The notes beneath the pieces are model-generated. The model had not been told where the DNA came from, searched no databases, and saw only the letters and a list, made by a program, of their open reading frames with translations. A stretch of 6,283 bases of DNA from Hydrogenothermaceae bacterium (lineage in GTDB: Bacteria; Aquificota; Aquificia; Aquificales; Hydrogenothermaceae). A program made the translations under genes and the position numbers. The stretch lies in NCBI GenBank assembly GCA_015490675.1, contig WFXI01000129.1, positions 1 to 6,283 of the forward strand. The letters are read 5' to 3'. Each line of letters opens with the position of its first letter. Within the stretch, counting starts at the first letter, position 1. Below are positions 1-5,680 of this stretch, one piece after another.

Positions 1-331
1 CATTATCGGAGATCATAACATTTTTTCCTATTATTATTTTTTTGTTAACACCAACTACTGAATAAGAACCTATATACGAATTTTCCCCCAGTTCAAAATA
101 TCCAGAACCTTGAATGATTACATTTCTTTTAATACGGCTATTTTTTCGTAATACAAGCCTAATCGATGAATTGTTTATGTTTAAAAATCTTATTTTTACA
201 CCTTTTTCAACAACTGCACCTAATTCTAAATATACAAAAGGCGCATACTTTATTTTAAAAATATATGTATTAATAATATTTGCTATTCTATTTGACCACT
301 TAATTACATTTTTATAAATATACTTTAACAT
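1..331 (-). CDS. Hexapeptide-repeat (left-handed beta-helix) acyltransferase, 3' end off the window
   Basis: The reading frame starts at ATG 331-329 and stays open to the left edge, giving 110 residues (begins MLKYIYKN, ends IGKNVMISDN). From about residue 35 it shows the imperfect [LIV]-G-x-x-x-x turns of the left-handed beta-helix fold: LGAVVEKGVKI, then LGENSYIGSYSVVGV, then IIIGKNVMISDN. In this family such a run usually belongs to a CoA-dependent O- or N-acetyltransferase acting on sugars (WcaF/NeuD/maltose acetyltransferase-like), with a catalytic His further downstream that is not in the window. The start has a good GTAGGT Shine-Dalgarno overlapping the flippase stop, with only 9 nt between the genes, so the two are probably co-transcribed and translationally coupled. 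The likely role is cytoplasmic acetylation of a sugar in surface glycan synthesis; the exact substrate cannot be told. Confidence 0.82.
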   Translation of the reverse strand, partial: MLKYIYKNVIKWSNRIANIINTYIFKIKYAPFVYLELGAVVEKGVKIRFLNINNSSIRLVLRKNSRIKRNVIIQGSGYFELGENSYIGSYSVVGVNKKIIIGKNVMISDN

Positions 332-338
332 AGACTTT

Positions 339-344
339 ACCTAC
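339..344 (-). promoter_or_regulatory. Ribosome binding site of the acyltransferase, overlapping the flippase stop
   Basis: On the minus strand GTAGGT lies 7 nt before ATG 331-329. The TAG inside this motif is the flippase stop codon, an arrangement typical of translational coupling. It also decides the start of the acyltransferase. Confidence 0.55.
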
Positions 345-1762
345 GAACTTAGTTTTATAGATATTGTATTTATGTTGTATGTCTTTCTTATGAATATCCA
401 ACTTAAGATATTCCAAATAATAGTACTTACAACACTTGACACAGCGGCTCCTAAATAACCATATGAAGGAATAAAAACAAAATTTAAACATATATTTGTT
501 ACTAACGAAACTACCAAGAAATTTTTTACTATAATTTGTTTACCAGTCATTTGAAGTATATATCCTACACTTCCAAATATAGCATTTATAAATTGTCCTA
601 TAGTTAAAATCATTAATGCAATAGCTCCTACTTTAAATTCTTCACCAAAAATACTAAGTATTGGTTTGGGAAATATCAAAAATAAAAGCAATATAGGAAA
701 AGAAGTCCAAAATATAAGCTTTGTTGACTGCTGAGCAACTTTTGCTAAACCTTTTATATCTCCCTTTCCCCAAAACTCTGCAAATTTTGGTGCTGAAATT
801 GTGTTTATTGCTGTTAATGTTACACTTGTTATCATTGCCATTTTATAGGCCACATTGTATATTCCCACTTCTTCTTCTGTTCTGAATATCCCTAACATTA
901 TAGTATCAGTCCATCCCATAAGTAAAATTAAGGAACTTGAGAATAGCATAGGGAGGGATACATTTAAGATAGTTGAATAGAGAATTGGGGAATTGTTAGT
1001 TAATTTGTTAATTGAAGGATTGGTGAAATGGTTTAATGTTTTTTTCCAAATTAAGTAAGCTATTGTAGAAAAAATAAAAACAGAAAATATATAAGTAATA
1101 ATTGGCATTTGACTGAATAGTGAAAGGGTTGGAGAGGGAGTTAGTGAATCGTTAGTATTAGTTGGTTTGTCATTAATTGGAGTTGGTAAGTTGTTGGTTA
1201 GTAGAAAGATTATCAAGGCAAGGAGGGTGGAGGCTAAAATAAATATTCCTGTCTGCTGAATGAACATATACTCTTTTATTTTTTTCAGTCCTCGAAGGCT
1301 TTCTGTGTGAATGAAAAGTAATACAAAAGGAGCTATTCCTAAAGATGCTATCTGAAAGTATGGAGCCAGATGAGGTTTTCTAAACAGATATTCAGCTATA
1401 TATGGAGATAAGAAAAAAACTAAAACTGATAAAAATAAAGAAAAGGGAATGACAAGTCTTATAGCTTTTTTATAAATATCTTTTACTATTTCCCATTTTC
1501 CTTGTGATGAATATTCTGCAACAAATCTGAGGAGTGCTGTATCCATCCCAAGACGACCAATAACAGATGATATCTGCAAGAGGGTAAAAGAAAGGGCAAA
1601 AACCCCCATTGTCTCAGCACCATATCCTCTGGTGATCAAAAGAGTAAAAATATACCCGGCTATTATCCCAACTATCCTTAAGACAAAAGCAATAGAAGAA
1701 CCCTTTAAAAGCTCTTTTAAATGTATATCTGAGTTAATTTTGTTTTTTAATTTGTTTATCAT
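341..1762 (-). CDS. Polysaccharide/oligosaccharide flippase (Wzx type, MOP superfamily)
   Basis: This 473-residue, very hydrophobic protein has the layout of the polysaccharide-transport branch of the MVF/MOP superfamily, which flips undecaprenyl-linked oligosaccharides across the inner membrane. The N-terminus is typical: a short amphipathic start, then KGSSIAFVLRIVGIIAGYIF with a following TRGYGAETMGVFALSFT and RLGMDTALLRFVAEY. The second half has LPMLFSSSLILLMGWTDTIMLG and EEEVGIYNVAYKMA, the usual mid-protein signature, and ends in further membrane helices. Residues about 190-217 and 244-262 are Asn/Thr/Pro/Ser-rich low-complexity stretches flanking one membrane segment (about 219-238); they look like expanded loops. 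ATG 1762-1760 is the only plausible start nearby but has no clear Shine-Dalgarno. It follows a broken small ORF by 16 nt and precedes the acyltransferase by 9 nt. The transported glycan is unknown. Confidence 0.88.
   Translation of the reverse strand: MINKLKNKINSDIHLKELLKGSSIAFVLRIVGIIAGYIFTLLITRGYGAETMGVFALSFTLLQISSVIGRLGMDTALLRFVAEYSSQGKWEIVKDIYKKAIRLVIPFSLFLSVLVFFLSPYIAEYLFRKPHLAPYFQIASLGIAPFVLLFIHTESLRGLKKIKEYMFIQQTGIFILASTLLALIIFLLTNNLPTPINDKPTNTNDSLTPSPTLSLFSQMPIITYIFSVFIFSTIAYLIWKKTLNHFTNPSINKLTNNSPILYSTILNVSLPMLFSSSLILLMGWTDTIMLGIFRTEEEVGIYNVAYKMAMITSVTLTAINTISAPKFAEFWGKGDIKGLAKVAQQSTKLIFWTSFPILLLFLIFPKPILSIFGEEFKVGAIALMILTIGQFINAIFGSVGYILQMTGKQIIVKNFLVVSLVTNICLNFVFIPSYGYLGAAVSSVVSTIIWNILSWIFIRKTYNINTISIKLSS
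974..1033. repeat. Low-complexity G-poor tract inside the flippase gene (tract 1)
   Basis: On the plus strand this stretch is made of variants of TTGTTAGTTAATTTG, TTAATTGAAGG and TTGGTGAAATGG; the coding strand is therefore almost free of G. It encodes flippase residues about 244-262, rich in Asn, Thr, Ser and Pro. The degenerate units of roughly 7-9 bases resemble short dispersed repeats that expand in frame. No exact unit repeats perfectly, so the boundary is approximate. Confidence 0.45.
1113..1195. repeat. Low-complexity G-poor tract inside the flippase gene (tract 2)
   Basis: The plus strand reads as variants of TTAGTGAATC, GTTAGTATTAGTTGG, TTAATTGGAG and TTGGTAAGTTG. It shares composition and word style with the tract at 974-1033, from which it is separated by a normal membrane-helix coding stretch. 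It encodes flippase residues about 190-216, rich in Asn, Thr, Pro and Ser with several Asp, predicted to be a flexible loop. Edges are approximate. Confidence 0.45.
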
Positions 1763-1778
1763 TTTGTATGATTTTAAA

Positions 1779-1978
1779 TCAACTCCATTTTTCCCTAATT
1801 TTTCTTTGATACTCTTCTGGTTTTATTGGAAGTTTATCCAAAACTCCTGCAAATTTAGATAAGTTTTTCCTTTTTTAGGTAGAGAAATCCTATATTTTTT
1901 TAATAAAAATTCATAAAAGTCCATAAGTTCTTTTTTTTCTTCTGGTAAAACATTAATTTTTAAATCTTTGCTTATCAT
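1779..1978 (-). pseudogene. Small antitoxin-like protein (DUF2281-like), broken by a one-base frameshift
   Basis: ATG 1978-1976, with the Shine-Dalgarno AGGTGG 7 nt upstream, opens a 51-codon frame ending at TAA 1825-1823. The first 38 residues (MISKDLKINVLPEEKKELMD, then FYEFLLKKYRISLPKKGK) have the LPEE...ELxDFxEFLL pattern of short antitoxin-like proteins such as the DUF2281 family. After that point this frame turns into unlikely sequence, while another frame continues sensibly as NLSKFAGVLDKLPIKPEEY and QRKIREKWS, ending at TGA 1781-1779. Adding one A in the A6 (1871-1876) or A5 (1864-1868) run would restore a 66-residue protein with a charged C-terminal tail. It stops 16 nt before the flippase, where a toxin gene might be expected; no toxin is seen. 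Family assignment is tentative. The break could be a genuine mutation, a sequencing or assembly error, or, less likely, recoding. Confidence 0.6.
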
Positions 1979-1985
1979 AAAGGAA

Positions 1986-1991
1986 CCACCT
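1986..1991 (-). promoter_or_regulatory. Ribosome binding site of the small antitoxin-like ORF
   Basis: AGGTGG on the minus strand lies 7 nt before ATG 1978-1976. It is the best argument that the short frame was a real translated gene. Confidence 0.5.
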
Positions 1992-2013
1992 ATCAATAAA
2001 TTATTTTAACTAT

Positions 2014-2041
2014 AGTTTAGTATATAAGTTTCCTTTTTCAA
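2014..2041 (-). promoter_or_regulatory. Candidate sigma-70-type promoter for the glycan block
   Basis: On the minus strand TTGAAA (2041-2036) and TAAACT (2019-2014) are separated by 16 nt, in the 136-nt spacer between sat and the small antitoxin-like ORF. The -35 is five of six to consensus and the -10 four of six. The region is so AT-rich that similar matches arise by chance, and other -10 choices (TATACT, TATAGT) overlap it. A short inverted repeat, TCAAG-G-CTTGA at 2038-2048, overlaps the -35 and could be an operator half-pair or chance. The rest of the spacer shows no gene and no GC-rich hairpin terminator. Confidence 0.3.
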
Positions 2042-2114
2042 GGCTTGATCTTTCTTTTTATATATTTCTAATAATTCATAATATAACTTTTTACATGTGC
2101 ATATAACAAATCCT

Positions 2115-3269
2115 TCATTTTCCAGTTGCCCATTTTATTAAGATGTCTGCCACTTCCGGTCTTGAGAACTCTTTAGGAGGTCTTTTTCCTTCTCTAAGCA
2201 TTGCTCTTACTTTTGTTCCACTTAAATGGATATGATCTTCTTTCGGATGAGGACAGGTTTTGGATGATGCCATGTTCTCACATTTTGTGCAGTAAAATGA
2301 ATGCTCAAATTTTAAAGGTTGTATCTCAAGTTCATCTACAAACTGTTCAACAAACTCCTGAGCTTCATAAGTTCCGTAGTAATCGCCTACTCCAGCATGA
2401 TCTCTACCAATTATCATATGAGTAGCACCGTAATTTTTTCTCATTAACATATGATGTATAGCTTCTCTTGGTCCTGCATAATGCATAGAAGCCGGGAGAA
2501 CTGATAGATGAACCTTTTCTTTGTTAAAGTAATTATCAATTAGAACTTCATAACATTTCATCCTGACGTCAGCCGGTATATCATCCGGTTTTGTTTCTCC
2601 AACAAGGGGATGTATCATCACACCGTCCATTGGTTCAAGGGCTACTTTTATTATGTATTCATGTGCTCTATGAATTGGGTTTCTTGTCTGGAATGCCACT
2701 ACTTTTTTCCAACCTTTTTTATGTATGTTTTCCCTTACCTGTGAAGGATCAAGGTAATACTTTTCGTCTATTCCTTCCCTGACTGGTCTATTTAAAAGCC
2801 TTATTATTTCTCCACCAATAAAATTATTCCCTGCAGTTTTAACAACCTTTACCCCAGGGTGTTCTATATCTGTTGTTTTAAATACATTTTTGCAGTAGTT
2901 TTCAAGATCAAGGTTAAATTTGTCCTCTATTACCATTATTGCTATTGGTCTGTTATGTTTATCATAAAGAGCGATCTCATCTCCTATCTTAAGCTCGCTA
3001 AATATCTCTTCATGAACAGGAAGAACAATAGGTATAGACCACAGAAGACCATTTTTAAGATGGATATTGTTTATTACTTCCTCAGCATCCTCCTTTGTCA
3101 TAAAACCATTAAGTGGTGAAAAACCTCCATTGGCTAACATTTCACAGTCACTTACATATCTGTCAGCTATAATTATTTTTTTTAATGTTTTTGCCTTTTT
3201 TAGAAGATCTGCTCTTTCCTCTTCTGTAGCTATCTTGTTTATTAATTTTCCACCGTGAGGGTTAAGCAT
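2115..3269 (-). CDS. sat: Sulfate adenylyltransferase (ATP sulfurylase), single-domain type
   Basis: Catalyses ATP + sulfate to adenosine 5'-phosphosulfate (APS) + pyrophosphate in the cytoplasm. From the chosen start it has 384 residues, normal for the B. subtilis-like monofunctional enzyme, and keeps the family marks: N-terminal PHGGKLIN, GGFSPLNGFM (48-57), the nucleotide/sulfate-binding QTRNPIHRAHE (194-204), GETKPDDIP, AGPREA, and GRDHAGVGDYYGTYEAQ (288-304). Cys327, Cys330, Cys339 and His341 form the zinc-site pattern of this subfamily. It ends SGTKVRAML...EFSRPEVA without an APS-kinase domain; that function is the separate upstream cysC. An ATG at 3281 is in frame, but the GGAGGT ribosome site lies between it and ATG 3269, so MEVR would be encoded by the ribosome site itself; 3269 is preferred. 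It is the last gene of the sulfate-activation operon, 27 nt after cysC. In principle it also runs in reverse during sulfite oxidation. Confidence 0.96.
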   Translation of the reverse strand: MLNPHGGKLINKIATEEERADLLKKAKTLKKIIIADRYVSDCEMLANGGFSPLNGFMTKEDAEEVINNIHLKNGLLWSIPIVLPVHEEIFSELKIGDEIALYDKHNRPIAIMVIEDKFNLDLENYCKNVFKTTDIEHPGVKVVKTAGNNFIGGEIIRLLNRPVREGIDEKYYLDPSQVRENIHKKGWKKVVAFQTRNPIHRAHEYIIKVALEPMDGVMIHPLVGETKPDDIPADVRMKCYEVLIDNYFNKEKVHLSVLPASMHYAGPREAIHHMLMRKNYGATHMIIGRDHAGVGDYYGTYEAQEFVEQFVDELEIQPLKFEHSFYCTKCENMASSKTCPHPKEDHIHLSGTKVRAMLREGKRPPKEFSRPEVADILIKWATGK

Positions 3270-3273
3270 TCTT

Positions 3274-3279
3274 ACCTCC
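3274..3279 (-). promoter_or_regulatory. Ribosome binding site that sets the sat start
   Basis: GGAGGT on the minus strand, 4 nt before ATG 3269-3267. It lies just downstream of the other in-frame ATG (3281-3279), which has no such site of its own, so it points to the shorter sat product. Confidence 0.7.
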
Positions 3280-3296
3280 ATATAATGATTTTTAAC

Positions 3297-3902
3297 CTAT
3301 TTTAGATCAATATATCCTTTCTCTTTCAGGTAGTTAATTATCTTTTCTACACTTTCTTCAACAGTTTCCTTATCTGTTTCAATAACTATTTCTGGGTTTT
3401 CTGGTTCTTCATAGGGATCATCAATACCTGTAAAATTTTTTATTAATCCCTCCCTTGCCTTTTTGTAAAGTCCTTTAACATCTCTACTTTCACACACCTC
3501 AATCGGACACTTTACGTATATCTCAATAAATTCACCATCATCAACTATATTCCTTACAAACTCCCTATCTTTTTTATAAGGGGATATAAAGGCAGACAGA
3601 ACAATAATACCTGCATCTACAAAAAGCTTAGAAACCTCACCAATTCTCCTTATATTTTCCTTTCTATCTTCTGGAGAAAATCCAAGATCCTTATTAAGAC
3701 CTGTTCTTACATTATCACCGTCCAGTACATAAGTATGGATCCCCATCTGGTATAGTTTTTCTTCAACCGCATGAGCAATGGTTGATTTTCCACTTCCGGA
3801 TAGTCCTGTAAACCATAAAATTGCAGATTTATGTCCTTTTAACTTCTGTCTGTCCTCTTTTTTTACCTTTCCCCTGTGAGGAATTATAAATTTCTCTTTC
3901 AA
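3297..3902 (-). CDS. cysC: Adenylyl-sulfate kinase (APS kinase)
   Basis: Phosphorylates APS at the 3' position with ATP to make PAPS, the donor for PAPS reductases and sulfotransferases. The 201-residue protein is normal length for CysC. It shows the P-loop GLSGSGKST (33-41), DGDNVR (61-66), FSPEDRKENIRR (75-86), the FISPY motif (105-109) with the conserved Ser107, and RDVKGLYKKAREGLIKNFTGIDDPYE (140-165) that closes over the substrate. Unusually the start codon is TTG (3902-3900): there is no ATG or GTG before the P-loop that would keep the conserved N-terminus, and an AGGAG ribosome site lies 8 nt upstream. The permease ends only 11 nt before, its stop overlapping that ribosome site, and sat follows after 27 nt, so APS made by sat can pass straight to this kinase. 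Confidence 0.96.
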   Translation of the reverse strand: MKEKFIIPHRGKVKKEDRQKLKGHKSAILWFTGLSGSGKSTIAHAVEEKLYQMGIHTYVLDGDNVRTGLNKDLGFSPEDRKENIRRIGEVSKLFVDAGIIVLSAFISPYKKDREFVRNIVDDGEFIEIYVKCPIEVCESRDVKGLYKKAREGLIKNFTGIDDPYEEPENPEIVIETDKETVEESVEKIINYLKEKGYIDLK

Positions 3903-3910
3903 CCTGCCCT

Positions 3911-3915
3911 CTCCT
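3911..3915 (-). promoter_or_regulatory. Ribosome binding site of cysC, embedded in the permease stop
   Basis: AGGAG on the minus strand, 8 nt before the TTG start of cysC. Its first two bases are the last two of the permease TAG stop (3916-3914), which suggests coupled translation and supports the TTG start. Confidence 0.65.
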
Positions 3916-5680
3916 AATATTTAATAAAGAAAATGTACAATAAAGATATACATATTACAGCATATATGACTGATAATGGAAGACCTACAATGACAAAATC
4001 TTTAAATTTATAGTTCCCAACCCCGTAAACCATTAGATTTGTCTGGTATCCAATTGGTGTTAAAAAACTTGCAGAAGCTCCGAATGCAACAGCAAGGATA
4101 AAGGCCTTGGGGTCCACAGATAACATGTTTGCTGAAGATATAGCCACTGGAAAAACTATAGAAGCCGCAGCTATATTTGAAACAAACTCAGTAAGTATGT
4201 TTGTCATCAGATAAATAGCGATAAGAGCTCCTAAAATTCCCATTGGATAAAAAACAGAGTTTATCAAACTCGCTATAAATTCAGAAAGGCCTGAGTTCAC
4301 TATAGCTTTGCCAACAGCGATTGAAAGAGCCGCAATTATAGCAAGATTTATATCTAATCCTTTCTTTATTTCTGAGTAAGTTGATATTTTTGTTAAGATA
4401 AAAATAGCTATAAGGATAAGTAGTGATGTGAAAAGAGGTACAACATTTAAAGCAGATAGGAAAATTAAACCTATAAAGCTAAAAAAAACAAAATTTCCCT
4501 TTTTTCTATCTATATTGAATATCTCTCTTATTTTTGAGATTATGTAAAAATCAGTCGTATCTTCAGCTCTTTTCCAGAAATCTTTTCCAGTCAGAAGCAG
4601 AAGAAGATCTCCAGGCTTTAAGATAATCTCACCAATTTTACCTTTTAATCTCTCTCCGTTTCTATGAACTGCGAGTATGGCAGCATCAAACTTTGCTCTA
4701 AAATCTGTTTCTCTTATCTTTTTATTTATAAGAGATGAATTATTAGACACTACCACCTCAACAATATCTATCTTTTCATCTTCTATATTGCAAAAGTCTG
4801 GAAGAGAAAGACCGATATCAGAAGATACAAGATCTGTTATGGCATCTGTCTGACCTACGAAAATAAGTATATCTCCTTTTTCTATGATCTCTTCAGGAGA
4901 AACTGGTGATATCCTCCTGTCTTTTCTTAAGATCTCAATAAGAAAAAGACCCTTTAAATTTCTGAGTCTGGCATCTTTTATATTTTTTCCAATAAGATTA
5001 GAATTATCCCTTACAATAGTCTCAATCATGTATTCTTTTTTCTTATTAAGAAAAGATCTTAAAGGATCTTCCCTTTCTGGAAGAAGCTTATATCCTATAA
5101 AAAAAATGTAAAGAAAGCCCACCAAAGTTGCAGGAATGCCAACATAAGCAAAATCAAAAATGCGAATGGACTTTAATCCATTTTCTATAGCAAAACCATT
5201 GACTACAAGGTTTGTTGATGTACCAATTAGTGTTATGGTTCCCCCTAAAATAGCAGCGTAAGAAAGCGGAATTAAAAGTTTTGATGGAGAAATTCCATTT
5301 TTTCTGCTCCAGTGATAAACGTAGGGAAGAAGAATAGCAACGATAGGAGTATTATTCAAAAAAGCAGAAATTGAAGAAACTGATAAAAACATTTTACCGA
5401 GAAAGGCTCTATACCCTATGTTTTCACCAAGTAGTTTTGAAAAGTAATAACTGATTATCCCTGTTTTCTGGATCACATTTCCAATTATTAATAAAAGGAT
5501 AATAACAGCAACAGAACTGTTAGAAAAGCCTGAAAGTGCTTCAGAAGGACTTATCACACCAAATAAAACAAATATAGAAACCGCTATAAAAAAAACAGCC
5601 GCCGGATGAAACCTCTCCGAGTATAATCCCCAAAATATGAAAATCAGCGTTAAAGCGGTTAATAAAAGTTCAAAAGACAT
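3914..5680 (-). CDS. SLC13/DASS-family anion permease with two TrkA-C (RCK_C) domains, probable sulfate transporter
   Basis: A 588-residue inner-membrane protein built as a membrane half (about 1-200), a cytosolic insert (about 205-385) and a second membrane half (about 395-588). Both halves carry substrate-loop signatures of the DASS fold: FLNNTPIVAILLP (107-119) with GTSTNLVVNG (153-162), and FVSNIAAASIVFP (499-511) with TPIGYQTNLMVYG (541-553). The insert has two repeats ending in KGDILIFVG (268-276) and PGDLLLLLTG (356-365), the usual mark of tandem RCK_C domains that may sense a ligand. Relatives with this layout include algal and cyanobacterial sulfate permeases, so with sat, cysC and cysQ beside it sulfate is the likely substrate; this is inferred from context, and other anions are possible. 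Its ATG (5680-5678) lies inside the end of cysQ (11-nt overlap) with GAGG 4 nt upstream; cysC follows after 11 nt. Confidence 0.88.
   Translation of the reverse strand: MSFELLLTALTLIFIFWGLYSERFHPAAVFFIAVSIFVLFGVISPSEALSGFSNSSVAVIILLLIIGNVIQKTGIISYYFSKLLGENIGYRAFLGKMFLSVSSISAFLNNTPIVAILLPYVYHWSRKNGISPSKLLIPLSYAAILGGTITLIGTSTNLVVNGFAIENGLKSIRIFDFAYVGIPATLVGFLYIFFIGYKLLPEREDPLRSFLNKKKEYMIETIVRDNSNLIGKNIKDARLRNLKGLFLIEILRKDRRISPVSPEEIIEKGDILIFVGQTDAITDLVSSDIGLSLPDFCNIEDEKIDIVEVVVSNNSSLINKKIRETDFRAKFDAAILAVHRNGERLKGKIGEIILKPGDLLLLLTGKDFWKRAEDTTDFYIISKIREIFNIDRKKGNFVFFSFIGLIFLSALNVVPLFTSLLILIAIFILTKISTYSEIKKGLDINLAIIAALSIAVGKAIVNSGLSEFIASLINSVFYPMGILGALIAIYLMTNILTEFVSNIAAASIVFPVAISSANMLSVDPKAFILAVAFGASASFLTPIGYQTNLMVYGVGNYKFKDFVIVGLPLSVIYAVICISLLYIFFIKY

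Noticed and set aside
114..317. Plus-strand 67-codon open frame
   Set aside because: It lies opposite the acyltransferase frame, has no ribosome site and no recognisable motif, while the minus strand shows clear hexapeptide repeats.
974..1195. CRISPR array or tandem direct repeats
   Set aside because: The words are degenerate, without a constant repeat length or spacers, and lie in an open coding frame.
1632..1862. Plus-strand 76-codon open frame spanning the flippase start and the broken small gene
   Set aside because: Antisense shadow of the flippase N-terminus and the AT-rich spacer; Lys/Phe/Ile-rich with no family pattern.
1864..1876. Programmed -1 ribosomal frameshift site
   Set aside because: The A runs do not form a good X-XXY-YYZ heptamer in the starting frame, and no downstream stem is evident; a mutation or sequence error is simpler.
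2038..2048. Inverted repeat as a rho-independent terminator for sat
   Set aside because: The stem is only 5 bp with a one-base loop, too short and tight for a terminator, and it is about 70 nt from the stop codon; kept only as a possible operator.
2201..3258. Several plus-strand open frames opposite sat (2201-2425, 2591-2782, 2859-3119, 3067-3258)
   Set aside because: They are antisense to a strongly conserved enzyme, overlap one another, and have no ribosome sites or motifs.
4884..5111. Plus-strand 75-codon open frame opposite the permease
   Set aside because: Antisense to the RCK_C region; no supporting signal.
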